A stretch of 11,349 bases of DNA from Fimenecus sp051881415 (GTDB lineage Bacteria > Bacillota > Clostridia > Oscillospirales > Acutalibacteraceae), in NCBI GenBank assembly GCA_051881415.1, contig JBJEPV010000080.1, positions 1-11,349 on the forward strand, in the 5' to 3' direction. The position numbers were made by a program, and so were the translations under genes. Of this stretch, positions 1 to 5,523 are shown in pieces. Position 1 is the stretch's first letter. The number at the start of each line of letters is the position of its first letter. Below the pieces are notes generated by a model that saw only the letters and a list, made by a program, of their open reading frames with translations, was not told the DNA's origin and did no database searches.

Positions 1-90
1 GGCAGTATGCATATGGACAAATATATTTCAAACACCCATATTGCGGTGTTCAAAAATATTTTGAACGCCGAGACGGGCGAGAAGGTATAA
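1..90 (+). CDS. C-terminal fragment of an unidentified protein (5' end outside window)
   Basis: An open frame runs from the first base to the TAA at 88-90 and gives the last 29 residues of a protein (GSMHMDKYISN... to ...AETGEKV). No domain can be recognised in so short a tail. It ends 7 nt before the next gene, and the purine-rich GAAGG at 81-85 inside its last codons is the only ribosome binding site available to that gene. The two are therefore very likely co-transcribed and translationally coupled. In Clostridia, DHHW proteins are often preceded by a membrane-bound O-acyltransferase (MBOAT) gene. That is the first candidate here, but the visible residues do not prove it. Confidence 0.6.
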   Translation, partial: GSMHMDKYISNTHIAVFKNILNAETGEKV

Positions 91-97
91 GCAATTT

Positions 98-1222
98 ATG
101 GAAATGACCAAATCCAAAAAAGTGCTCGGTACAATAGAACTGATTGCCGCCGCCGCAGTGTTAGTCATTGCGGTGGCGTTTGCACCTGCCTACAAATCGG
201 CGGTAGAACCCGAGCCCGAAACACAGGCGCAGACCGAAGCGCCGTCTGAAACGGGCAGTGAAGCGCAGACCGAGCCTGCTGAAACCACCACCGAGCCGAC
301 CACCGCCCCGCCCGAGGTCGGGGAGTATACGGTATCGCCCAACTATATTGTTTTGACAAAAGATGCGGCAATGGAAATGTATTCCGTAAACAAGCAAAAG
401 CTGCTGGATTACGGCGCAACGGTGAATGCGCTTGCCGCCGCCGTACCCGAGGTCAAGGTGTACTCTCTGCTTGCGCCGACGCGTATGGAGTTTTACGGCC
501 CTGAGGAATACCGCACGGGCTCCCACAGCCAAAAGCGCGGCATCGAAATCGCCTACGGCGCGATGGGCGACAACATTGTAAAGGTAGACGCATACGACAA
601 GCTGTCGCGCCATACCGACGAATACATTTATTTCCGCACCGACCACCATTGGACGGCGCGCGGGGCGTATTTTGCGTATACGGCGTTTTGCGAAGCGGCG
701 AATTTGGAGTGCAAGCCGCTCGATGTGCACGAAACCGCACGCTTAGACGGCTTTGTCGGCAGTATGTACCGCTATACCCAAAGCGAGGCGCTCAAAAACA
801 ATCCCGATTTTGTCGAGGTCTTTTACCCGACCGTGGAGGCAAGCGGGCAGTACTTTTCTACACCCGCGATGGACGACGGCAAGAATTTGCGCATTATTTC
901 CACCAACATCACCGACCCTGCCAGCAAATATATGGCGTTTATTCAAGGGGACAAGGCGCTCATTAAAATGACAACCAATGTCGGCAATGGGCAGAAAATC
1001 CTGTTAATCAAAGAAAGTTACGGCAACGCCTTTGCGCCGTTTTTGCTGGAGAATTACAGCGAGGTCTATGTGCTCGACCCGCGGCAGGAGGGCGTGCAGG
1101 GTATGAATTTACCACAATTTTTGCGCGACAACGGCATACAGAATGTGCTTTTGCTAAATTATATGATGGCGCCGTCCAATTCCAAATTTACCGACCCGCT
1201 CAATGCGATGATCGAGGCATAA
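98..1222 (+). CDS. DHHW-family membrane-anchored protein (AlgX/AlgJ-like SGNH fold)
   Basis: This 374-residue protein has an N-terminal hydrophobic segment (about residues 10-30) that acts as a membrane anchor or uncleaved signal. A Glu/Thr/Pro-rich low-complexity linker follows (about 34-72), then an extracytoplasmic domain. The family signature DHHW is at residues 182-185, within FRTDHHWTARGAY. A second conserved block, KESYGNAF, is at 305-312. By analogy with the alginate acetylation proteins AlgJ/AlgX, D182 and H184 would form the Asp-x-His pair and S307 would be the nucleophile. Such proteins work with MBOAT acyltransferases to O-acetylate exported polysaccharides; the substrate here is unknown. 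The start is ATG 98, with GAAGG 12 nt upstream. ATG 104 is possible but further from that site. The gene is probably the last of its operon, since a terminator follows directly. Confidence 0.85.
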   Translation: MEMTKSKKVLGTIELIAAAAVLVIAVAFAPAYKSAVEPEPETQAQTEAPSETGSEAQTEPAETTTEPTTAPPEVGEYTVSPNYIVLTKDAAMEMYSVNKQKLLDYGATVNALAAAVPEVKVYSLLAPTRMEFYGPEEYRTGSHSQKRGIEIAYGAMGDNIVKVDAYDKLSRHTDEYIYFRTDHHWTARGAYFAYTAFCEAANLECKPLDVHETARLDGFVGSMYRYTQSEALKNNPDFVEVFYPTVEASGQYFSTPAMDDGKNLRIISTNITDPASKYMAFIQGDKALIKMTTNVGNGQKILLIKESYGNAFAPFLLENYSEVYVLDPRQEGVQGMNLPQFLRDNGIQNVLLLNYMMAPSNSKFTDPLNAMIEA

Positions 1223-1224
1223 GC

Positions 1225-1262
1225 GCGTTTTGCGTTTGGTCGCAAAATGCCTTGATTTTTTT
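1225..1262 (+). terminator. Rho-independent terminator after the DHHW gene
   Basis: A 10-bp stem (GCGTTTTGCG at 1225-1234 with CGCAAAATGC at 1241-1250, one G-U pair) has a 6-nt loop and is followed after five bases by seven T residues (1256-1262). It begins 3 nt after the stop codon and separates the DHHW unit from the MATE promoter. Confidence 0.75.
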
Positions 1263-1295
1263 CGTAAAAGCACAACCGATTTGTGCAAAACCGCC

Positions 1296-1324
1296 TTTGC
1301 AAAATTCTGAAAATTTGCTATACT
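1296..1324 (+). promoter_or_regulatory. Sigma-A-type promoter of the MATE gene
   Basis: A TTTGCA -35 box (1296-1301) and a TATACT -10 box (1319-1324) are separated by 17 nt, which predicts transcription starting near 1331. Two inverted repeats are close by. GCACAA/TTGTGC (1270-1275 and 1281-1286) lies just upstream of the -35 box. GCAAA/TTTGC (1299-1303 and 1314-1318) overlaps the -35 box and fills the spacer. Both are plausible repressor sites, but the repressor is not in the window. Confidence 0.7.
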
Positions 1325-1328
1325 GTAC

Positions 1329-1381
1329 ATACAGCGTGTAGCGTAACTGCGTAAATCCGGTTGCGCGCACGCTGTATTTTT
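1329..1381 (+). promoter_or_regulatory. 5'-leader hairpin of the MATE mRNA with T tract (possible attenuator)
   Basis: ATACAGCGTG (1329-1338) pairs perfectly with CACGCTGTAT (1368-1377). Inside it, GCGTAAC (1341-1347) pairs with GTTGCGC (1360-1366) with one G-U pair, leaving a 12-nt loop. The stem is followed at once by a T run (1377-1381) and further T-rich sequence to 1401. The predicted start of transcription near 1331 puts the hairpin at the extreme 5' end of the mRNA. It could be an early terminator or attenuator, a 5'-stabilising stem, or an operator at DNA level. It matches no riboswitch class that I recognise. Confidence 0.55.
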
Positions 1382-1412
1382 ATGTTTTTATTTTTATATT
1401 TCGGAGGTTTTT

Positions 1413-2834
1413 ATGGCAGAAAAAACGGAAAATGCCTTTTTGGGCACGGAAAAACTCGGCACGCTGATGCGCAAATATGCGGTGCCTTGCGTGATTTCCC
1501 TGTTGGTGGCGGCTTTATACAACATTGTGGATCAAATCTTTATTGCAAATGCCGATTATCTCGGCTCTTACGGCAACGCGGCAAACACAGTCGTGTTCCC
1601 GCTGACGGTTATCGCGCTGAGTATCGCCGTGATGATTGGAGACGGTTGCTGTGCATTTGTCAGCATTTGCCTGGGCGCGGGCAAGCGCGAGGACGCGCAC
1701 AAAAGCGTCGGTAATGCGGTGGTGCTCAGCCTGTTTTGCGGACTTTTGCTGACGGCGGTATATTTGTTGTGCAGTAACGGTATTTTGACCGCATTCGGCG
1801 GGCGCGTCAATGAGGAAACCTTTTTGCAGTCGAAAGAATATTTCTTTTATATCACCTTAGGCATTCCTTTTTATATGTTCGGGCAGGCGATGAACCCGAT
1901 TATCCGTTCCGACGGCAGTCCGCGGTTTGCGATGATTTCGACGCTCGCGGGCGCGGTGGTCAATATCCTTTTAGACCCGATTTTCATTTTTGTGTTTCGT
2001 TGGGGGATGATGGGGGCGGCGGTTGCCACCGTACTCGGACAGGTTTTAACGGCGGTGCTGTCGGGTATGTATTTGTGCCGCATGAAAACCGTCGCGTTGC
2101 AAAAAGAGAGCTTTGTGCTTTGCGGTAGGGTGATTAAAAAGTTTATCCCACTCGGCATTTGCAGTTTCCTGTCGCAGATTTCGCTTGTGGCGGCGATGGC
2201 GGCGATTAACAATATGGTGCGCAAATACGGCGCGCTTGACCCGATTTTCGGGCAGGAACAGTATGCGCAAATCCCGATGGCGGTTGTCGGTATCGTGATG
2301 AAATTCTTCCAAATTGTCATTTCGGTTGTGGTCGGCATGGCGGCAGGGTGTATTCCGATTGTCGGGTACAATGTCGGTGCAAAGCGTTTTGACCGTGCCA
2401 AAGGCCTTTTGGTGCGTTTGGTGGCGGCGGAGGCGGCGGTCGGCGCCGTTGCGCTTTTGATTGCGGAATTGCTCCCGCAACAACTGATTGCGATTTTCGG
2501 TGCGTCGAATGAAAGCATATACTACACCGAATTTGCCGTCAAGGCGTTCCGCGTGTATCTATGTATGTTGCCGTTGGCGTGCGTCAACAAAGCGGCGTTT
2601 ATCTATTTGCAGTCGCTCGGGAAGGCGATGCTGTCTACCATGCTTTCCATGGTGCGTGAAATTGTGTTCGGCGTGGGTTTTGCACTTTTACTGCCGATTT
2701 GGTTCGGCTTGGACGGCGTATTGTATTCCATGCCCGTTTCCGACCTGTTGACCTTTTTCATTTCGGCGGTGTCGCTGTTCTGCACCTATCGCGCTTTAAC
2801 CCGCGCGGCACAGCAGGCAAAAGAGAACGCTTGA
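1413..2834 (+). CDS. MATE-family multidrug efflux transporter
   Basis: This 473-residue, very hydrophobic protein has about 12 membrane segments arranged as two MatE halves (about residues 15-180 and 240-410), the normal size for the family. The first half begins with MRKYAVPCVISLLVAALYNIVDQIFI, typical of the MATE N-terminus. GIPFYMFGQAMNPIIRSDGSPR, near residues 150-172, resembles the conserved loop of Firmicute MepA/DinF-like members. Such pumps export cationic drugs, dyes or metabolites by Na+ or H+ antiport; the substrate cannot be read from sequence. The start is ATG 1413, with GGAGG at 1403-1407 and a 5-nt spacer. It appears monocistronic, with its own promoter, structured leader and terminator. 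MATE exporters are commonly controlled by repressors or leader RNAs, and both kinds of signal may be present here. Confidence 0.93.
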   Translation: MAEKTENAFLGTEKLGTLMRKYAVPCVISLLVAALYNIVDQIFIANADYLGSYGNAANTVVFPLTVIALSIAVMIGDGCCAFVSICLGAGKREDAHKSVGNAVVLSLFCGLLLTAVYLLCSNGILTAFGGRVNEETFLQSKEYFFYITLGIPFYMFGQAMNPIIRSDGSPRFAMISTLAGAVVNILLDPIFIFVFRWGMMGAAVATVLGQVLTAVLSGMYLCRMKTVALQKESFVLCGRVIKKFIPLGICSFLSQISLVAAMAAINNMVRKYGALDPIFGQEQYAQIPMAVVGIVMKFFQIVISVVVGMAAGCIPIVGYNVGAKRFDRAKGLLVRLVAAEAAVGAVALLIAELLPQQLIAIFGASNESIYYTEFAVKAFRVYLCMLPLACVNKAAFIYLQSLGKAMLSTMLSMVREIVFGVGFALLLPIWFGLDGVLYSMPVSDLLTFFISAVSLFCTYRALTRAAQQAKENA

Positions 2835-2857
2835 CCGCCGCAGGCTTGAAATACAGG

Positions 2858-2892
2858 AAAGACCTTGCAGGATTTACCTACAAGGTCTTTTT
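2858..2892 (+). terminator. Rho-independent terminator after the MATE gene
   Basis: A perfect 10-bp stem, AAAGACCTTG (2858-2867) with CAAGGTCTTT (2881-2890), has a further 3-bp inner pairing (AGG/CCT) and runs into five T residues (2888-2892). It lies 23 nt after the stop codon. On the - strand the same hairpin is followed by only three T residues, so it would be a weaker terminator for a convergent transcript. Confidence 0.8.
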
Positions 2893-3204
2893 GATTGCAA
2901 TTAAAATACAAATTGCACCAACAGCACATACGCAACCGTGCCGTCGGCAATGGAAAGGCGCATTTGCTTTTTCAAAAATGCAGTGCAACCACCACCGCAA
3001 TCGCAAGCAACTCCGGCATGCCGCACGAAAGGCTTTGCGGCGAACAGCGGCGCTTTGTGCTTTTTCTTGTTTTGACAATGTGTCACCCGCTTTCCGTCCA
3101 ATCAAAGTCGGCACAATTATAGCACAGCTGCCGTTTTGTACCCACAAAATTTTCCTGCCGAAATTGTGTAATATGCAGAAAATCCCGATTTTATATCAAA
3201 TTTC
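2893..3204. other. Intergenic stretch without a convincing gene; possible minus-strand small RNA
   Basis: No frame here has a good start, a ribosome binding site and family-like protein sequence together. The - strand has a consensus extended -10 element at 3116-3124, and reading left from it the sequence runs to the hairpin at 2858-2890, which would give an RNA of about 250 nt. A perfect inverted repeat, TGACA-ATG-TGTCA (3073-3085), falls near its start. The longest - strand frame inside that transcript begins with TTG at 3101, encodes 66 residues and lacks a ribosome binding site. The stretch may also be decayed sequence. Confidence 0.35.
3116..3124 (-). promoter_or_regulatory. Orphan minus-strand extended -10 promoter
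   Basis: Read on the - strand, positions 3124 to 3116 give TGCTATAAT, a perfect extended -10 element. The best -35 at 17-nt spacing is poor (TGGGTA, 3 of 6 consensus bases), which an extended -10 can tolerate. Transcription would start near 3109 and run left. No annotated gene lies downstream on that strand. Confidence 0.4.
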
Positions 3205-3233
3205 TTGACTTATCCCCCGAAAAAAGTTATGCT
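3205..3233 (+). promoter_or_regulatory. Promoter of the AraC-family regulator gene
   Basis: TTGACT (3205-3210) and TATGCT (3228-3233) are separated by 17 nt, close to the sigma-A consensus. The predicted start of transcription is near 3240, leaving a leader of about 25 nt before the ribosome binding site and start codon. Confidence 0.7.
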
Positions 3234-3265
3234 ATATATAGTATGGAAACGCGGAGGCGATGACG

Positions 3266-4033
3266 GTGCAAGCAGATGCAAAACAAATCAAAATTGCGCC
3301 GACTTCTGTCTATGACGCGGCATTTGCCCAGCGCGAAAGCGGCATTGCGCACACTCCCTACCAGGCGGAATGTGCGTTTTACGATTGTATTCGGCAGGGC
3401 GATGTGCATTTGCTGGAAGAAAAAATGGAGCAGTATTTTAAAAACGGCGTGGTTGTCGGCAAGCTGTCTGACCATCCGCTTCGCCAAATGCAGTATTGGG
3501 GTGTCAGCAGTGTGACGCTTGCGGTGCGCGCCGCCATACAGGGTGGGCTCCCCGAAATGACCGCCTATAATTTGAGCGACAGTTACATTCAAAGCATTGA
3601 CAAAATGCAGTCACCCGACGAAATTTTGTCCTTTTTGATTGAAAAGGCGGGGGAGCTTACTGCGCTTGTTTCGGGCGTGCACGGGCAACTGCGGTATTCG
3701 CCGTATGTGCGCCGCTGTATGGCGTGTGTGGAGCGTCGCCTGCACGAAAAAATCACCATTGCGGGGCTGGCGCAGGAAATCGGCATCACGGCGGATTACC
3801 TTTCCGCCGTGTTCAAAAAGGAGACGGGCGAGCCGTTGAGCCGCTATATTCTCCACCGCAAGTTAGAGGAAGCAAAGCGCTTGCTTGAAAACGGCTGTGA
3901 CAGCGATTTTGTCGCCTATACGCTCTCGTTTTGTTCGGAGTCCTATTTTATTGCCTGCTTTAAGCGCGCATTCGGCATTACACCGCGCGCGTATGTGGCC
4001 GGGCGGGCGCTCAGAACGGATTTGAAAAAATAA
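3266..4033 (+). CDS. AraC-family transcriptional regulator
   Basis: The C-terminal ~100 residues form the AraC/XylS DNA-binding domain with two helix-turn-helix motifs. The first is around ITIAGLAQEIGITADYLSAVFKK (D at about residue 179 counted from ATG 3260). The second is around SFCSESYFIACFKRAFGITPRAY (S at about 226). The ~150-residue N-terminal part is helical, is not a recognisable cupin, and should carry the effector-binding or oligomerisation function. I chose GTG 3266 (255 residues) because GGAGG at 3253-3257 is 8 nt from it. ATG 3260 (257 residues) would have only a 2-nt spacer. Regulators of this type in Clostridia often control carbohydrate genes nearby. The symporter and GH3 glucosidase further downstream are therefore possible targets, although rmuC lies between. 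The gene has its own promoter and a 158-nt gap after it. Confidence 0.88.
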   Translation: MQADAKQIKIAPTSVYDAAFAQRESGIAHTPYQAECAFYDCIRQGDVHLLEEKMEQYFKNGVVVGKLSDHPLRQMQYWGVSSVTLAVRAAIQGGLPEMTAYNLSDSYIQSIDKMQSPDEILSFLIEKAGELTALVSGVHGQLRYSPYVRRCMACVERRLHEKITIAGLAQEIGITADYLSAVFKKETGEPLSRYILHRKLEEAKRLLENGCDSDFVAYTLSFCSESYFIACFKRAFGITPRAYVAGRALRTDLKK

Positions 4034-4053
4034 ATCACGGAAATTTTGTGTTT

Positions 4054-4127
4054 TCTTCGGTATTTTGATATGCTTTTTTGCTTTTCTTCGTTACAATAAG
4101 AACAGAAAAAGCGCAAAGCACCGAAGA
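4054..4127 (+). other. Long imperfect hairpin between the AraC gene and rmuC
   Basis: TCTTCGGT (4054-4061) pairs with ACCGAAGA (4120-4127). After a 10-nt bulge on the left side, GCTTT (4072-4076) pairs with AAAGC (4115-4119). Then GCTTTTCT (4080-4087) pairs with AGAAAAAGC (4104-4112) with one bulged A. It starts about 20 nt after the regulator's stop codon. No T run follows on either strand, so it is not a standard terminator. It may be a mRNA 3'-end structure or a protein-binding region. Confidence 0.3.
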
Positions 4128-4151
4128 GTCCCGAAAAGCGGACAGCCGCTG

Positions 4152-4160
4152 TGGTATACT
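4152..4160 (+). promoter_or_regulatory. Extended -10 promoter of rmuC
   Basis: TGGTATACT (4152-4160) is an extended -10 element placed 32 nt before the rmuC start codon. There is no good -35 box at the expected distance. A small inverted repeat, AGCGG/CCGCT (4137-4141 and 4146-4150), lies directly upstream where the polymerase would contact DNA. Confidence 0.5.
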
Positions 4161-4191
4161 GCGGGTAAAATTTTAAAATGAGGTGCTTTTT

Positions 4192-5493
4192 ATGAACATT
4201 TTGGAAATTGTATCTGCGGTTTTTGCGGTGCTTGCCGCTTGCGGTGTTTTGGCGGCGCTTGTGTTGCTGTTGCGCAAACCGGATGACGGCACAAAATCGG
4301 AAATCGCCCGCCTTTCGGAAAAGCATGACGCGGTGCAAAAAACAACAGCGGACGAATTTGCCCGTAACCGTATGGAATTGGCGAACAGTTTGGACGCTTT
4401 GGGCAAAAAATTCGACGCGATGACCAAGGCAAATTACGAACATCAGATTGCGCTGAATGAAACGGTCACCAAATCGTTAAACGATATTCGTGACCGTATG
4501 GCAGAGCAAAGTGAAAAACAGACAAAATTGATTGAAAACGCCATCGGCAAAATGCAGGAAAGCAACGAGAAAAAACTCGATGAAATGCGCAACACGGTGG
4601 ATGAAAAACTGACCTCGACTTTAACCACGCGCTTGAATTCTTCGTTTAAAACGGTGTCCGAGCAGCTTGAAAAGCTGTATACCTCGTTGGGTGAAATGAA
4701 AGAGCTTTCCGTCGGCGTGACGGACAATGTCGGTGCGCTCAATCGGGTGCTTACAAATGTCAAGGCGCGCGGCACTTGGGCAGAGGTACAGCTCGAAACC
4801 ATTTTAGACCAAACCATTCCCAATATGTACGATAAAAATGTTGCCACGGGGGAAAAAGACACCGAGCGCGTGGAGTTTGCCATTCGCATTCCCGCAAGCG
4901 ACGACAAATCGAAAATTACCTATTTGCCCGTGGACTCGAAATTCCCGTTGGAGGATTATGTGCGGCTGTGCACCGCCGCCGAGCACGCAGACGCGGATGC
5001 CGTAAAGCAAGCGCGTAAGGAGTTGGAAGCACGCGTGTACAGCGAGGCAAAACTGATTAAAAAATACATCAATGTGCCCAAAACCACGCCGTTTGCGATT
5101 ATGTATCTTGCAACCGAAGGCTTGTATGCCGAAATCGTTTCGTCGCAGTCGGGGGTACTCGAAAAAATCCAGAACGACTGCAATGTGATGGTGGCGGGGC
5201 CGTCGACCATTACGGCGTTGCTCAATTCGCTTTCCATGGGCTTTAAGACGGTTGCCATCAACGAAAAAGCCAACGAGGTGCGCTTGTTGCTCGGCGCGGC
5301 AAAGGCCCAGTATGAAAACTTCGGCGCGATTTTGGAAAAGGCGAAAAAGAAAATCGACGAAGCGGGCAAAACGCTGGACGACGCTCAGCACCGCAACACA
5401 ATTATCCGTAAAAAACTCCGTACCGTGGAGGACTTGGAGCAGGCGGATTCCGCTGAGCTGTTGGGGCTTTCCGACGGGGATTTCTCGGAATAA
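4192..5493 (+). CDS. rmuC: DNA recombination protein RmuC
   Basis: This 433-residue protein has the standard RmuC layout. An N-terminal membrane segment (about residues 3-27) is followed by a long charged coiled coil (about 40-185) and then the RmuC domain from about residue 190. Family-typical blocks include RGTWAEVQLETIL (starting at R193), YLPVDSKFPLEDY, VPKTTPFAIMYLATEGLYAE and VAGPSTITALLNSL. RmuC proteins limit inversion and recombination at inverted repeats. The domain is related to restriction-endonuclease-like folds, but a biochemical activity is not firmly established. The start is ATG 4192: GAGG at 4180-4183 is 8 nt upstream, whereas the longer GTG at 4183 overlaps that site. The symporter gene begins 30 nt downstream with no terminator between, so the two probably share a transcript. 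Confidence 0.93.
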   Translation: MNILEIVSAVFAVLAACGVLAALVLLLRKPDDGTKSEIARLSEKHDAVQKTTADEFARNRMELANSLDALGKKFDAMTKANYEHQIALNETVTKSLNDIRDRMAEQSEKQTKLIENAIGKMQESNEKKLDEMRNTVDEKLTSTLTTRLNSSFKTVSEQLEKLYTSLGEMKELSVGVTDNVGALNRVLTNVKARGTWAEVQLETILDQTIPNMYDKNVATGEKDTERVEFAIRIPASDDKSKITYLPVDSKFPLEDYVRLCTAAEHADADAVKQARKELEARVYSEAKLIKKYINVPKTTPFAIMYLATEGLYAEIVSSQSGVLEKIQNDCNVMVAGPSTITALLNSLSMGFKTVAINEKANEVRLLLGAAKAQYENFGAILEKAKKKIDEAGKTLDDAQHRNTIIRKKLRTVEDLEQADSAELLGLSDGDFSE

Positions 5494-5494
5494 A

Positions 5495-5514
5495 CCCAAA
5501 ACGCACACTTTGGG
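5495..5514 (+). promoter_or_regulatory. Small hairpin overlapping the symporter ribosome binding site
   Basis: CCCAAA (5495-5500) pairs with TTTGGG (5509-5514) around an 8-nt loop. The right arm covers the first bases of the purine-rich GGGGTGG (5512-5518) that serves the symporter start at 5524. The stem is short and could modestly lower translation; it lacks a T run and is not a terminator. Confidence 0.25.
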
Positions 5515-5523
5515 GTGGAACAT

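Noticed and set aside
3072..3077. Perfect TTGACA on the plus strand
   Set aside because: No -10 box occurs 15-19 nt downstream; the bases are part of the TGACA-ATG-TGTCA inverted repeat.
2901..3101. 66-residue minus-strand open frame (CDCGGGC-containing) in the intergenic stretch
   Set aside because: It starts with TTG directly after a stop codon, has no ribosome binding site and no recognised domain; the stretch is treated as a possible RNA instead.
2699..3208. 169-residue plus-strand open frame starting inside the MATE gene
   Set aside because: It overlaps the end of a well-supported gene in another frame, runs through a terminator, and has a basic, Cys-rich product without any family resemblance.
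4065..4097. TTGATA and TACAAT as a possible rmuC promoter
   Set aside because: The spacing is 21 nt, too long for a normal sigma-A promoter; the extended -10 at 4152-4160 is better placed.
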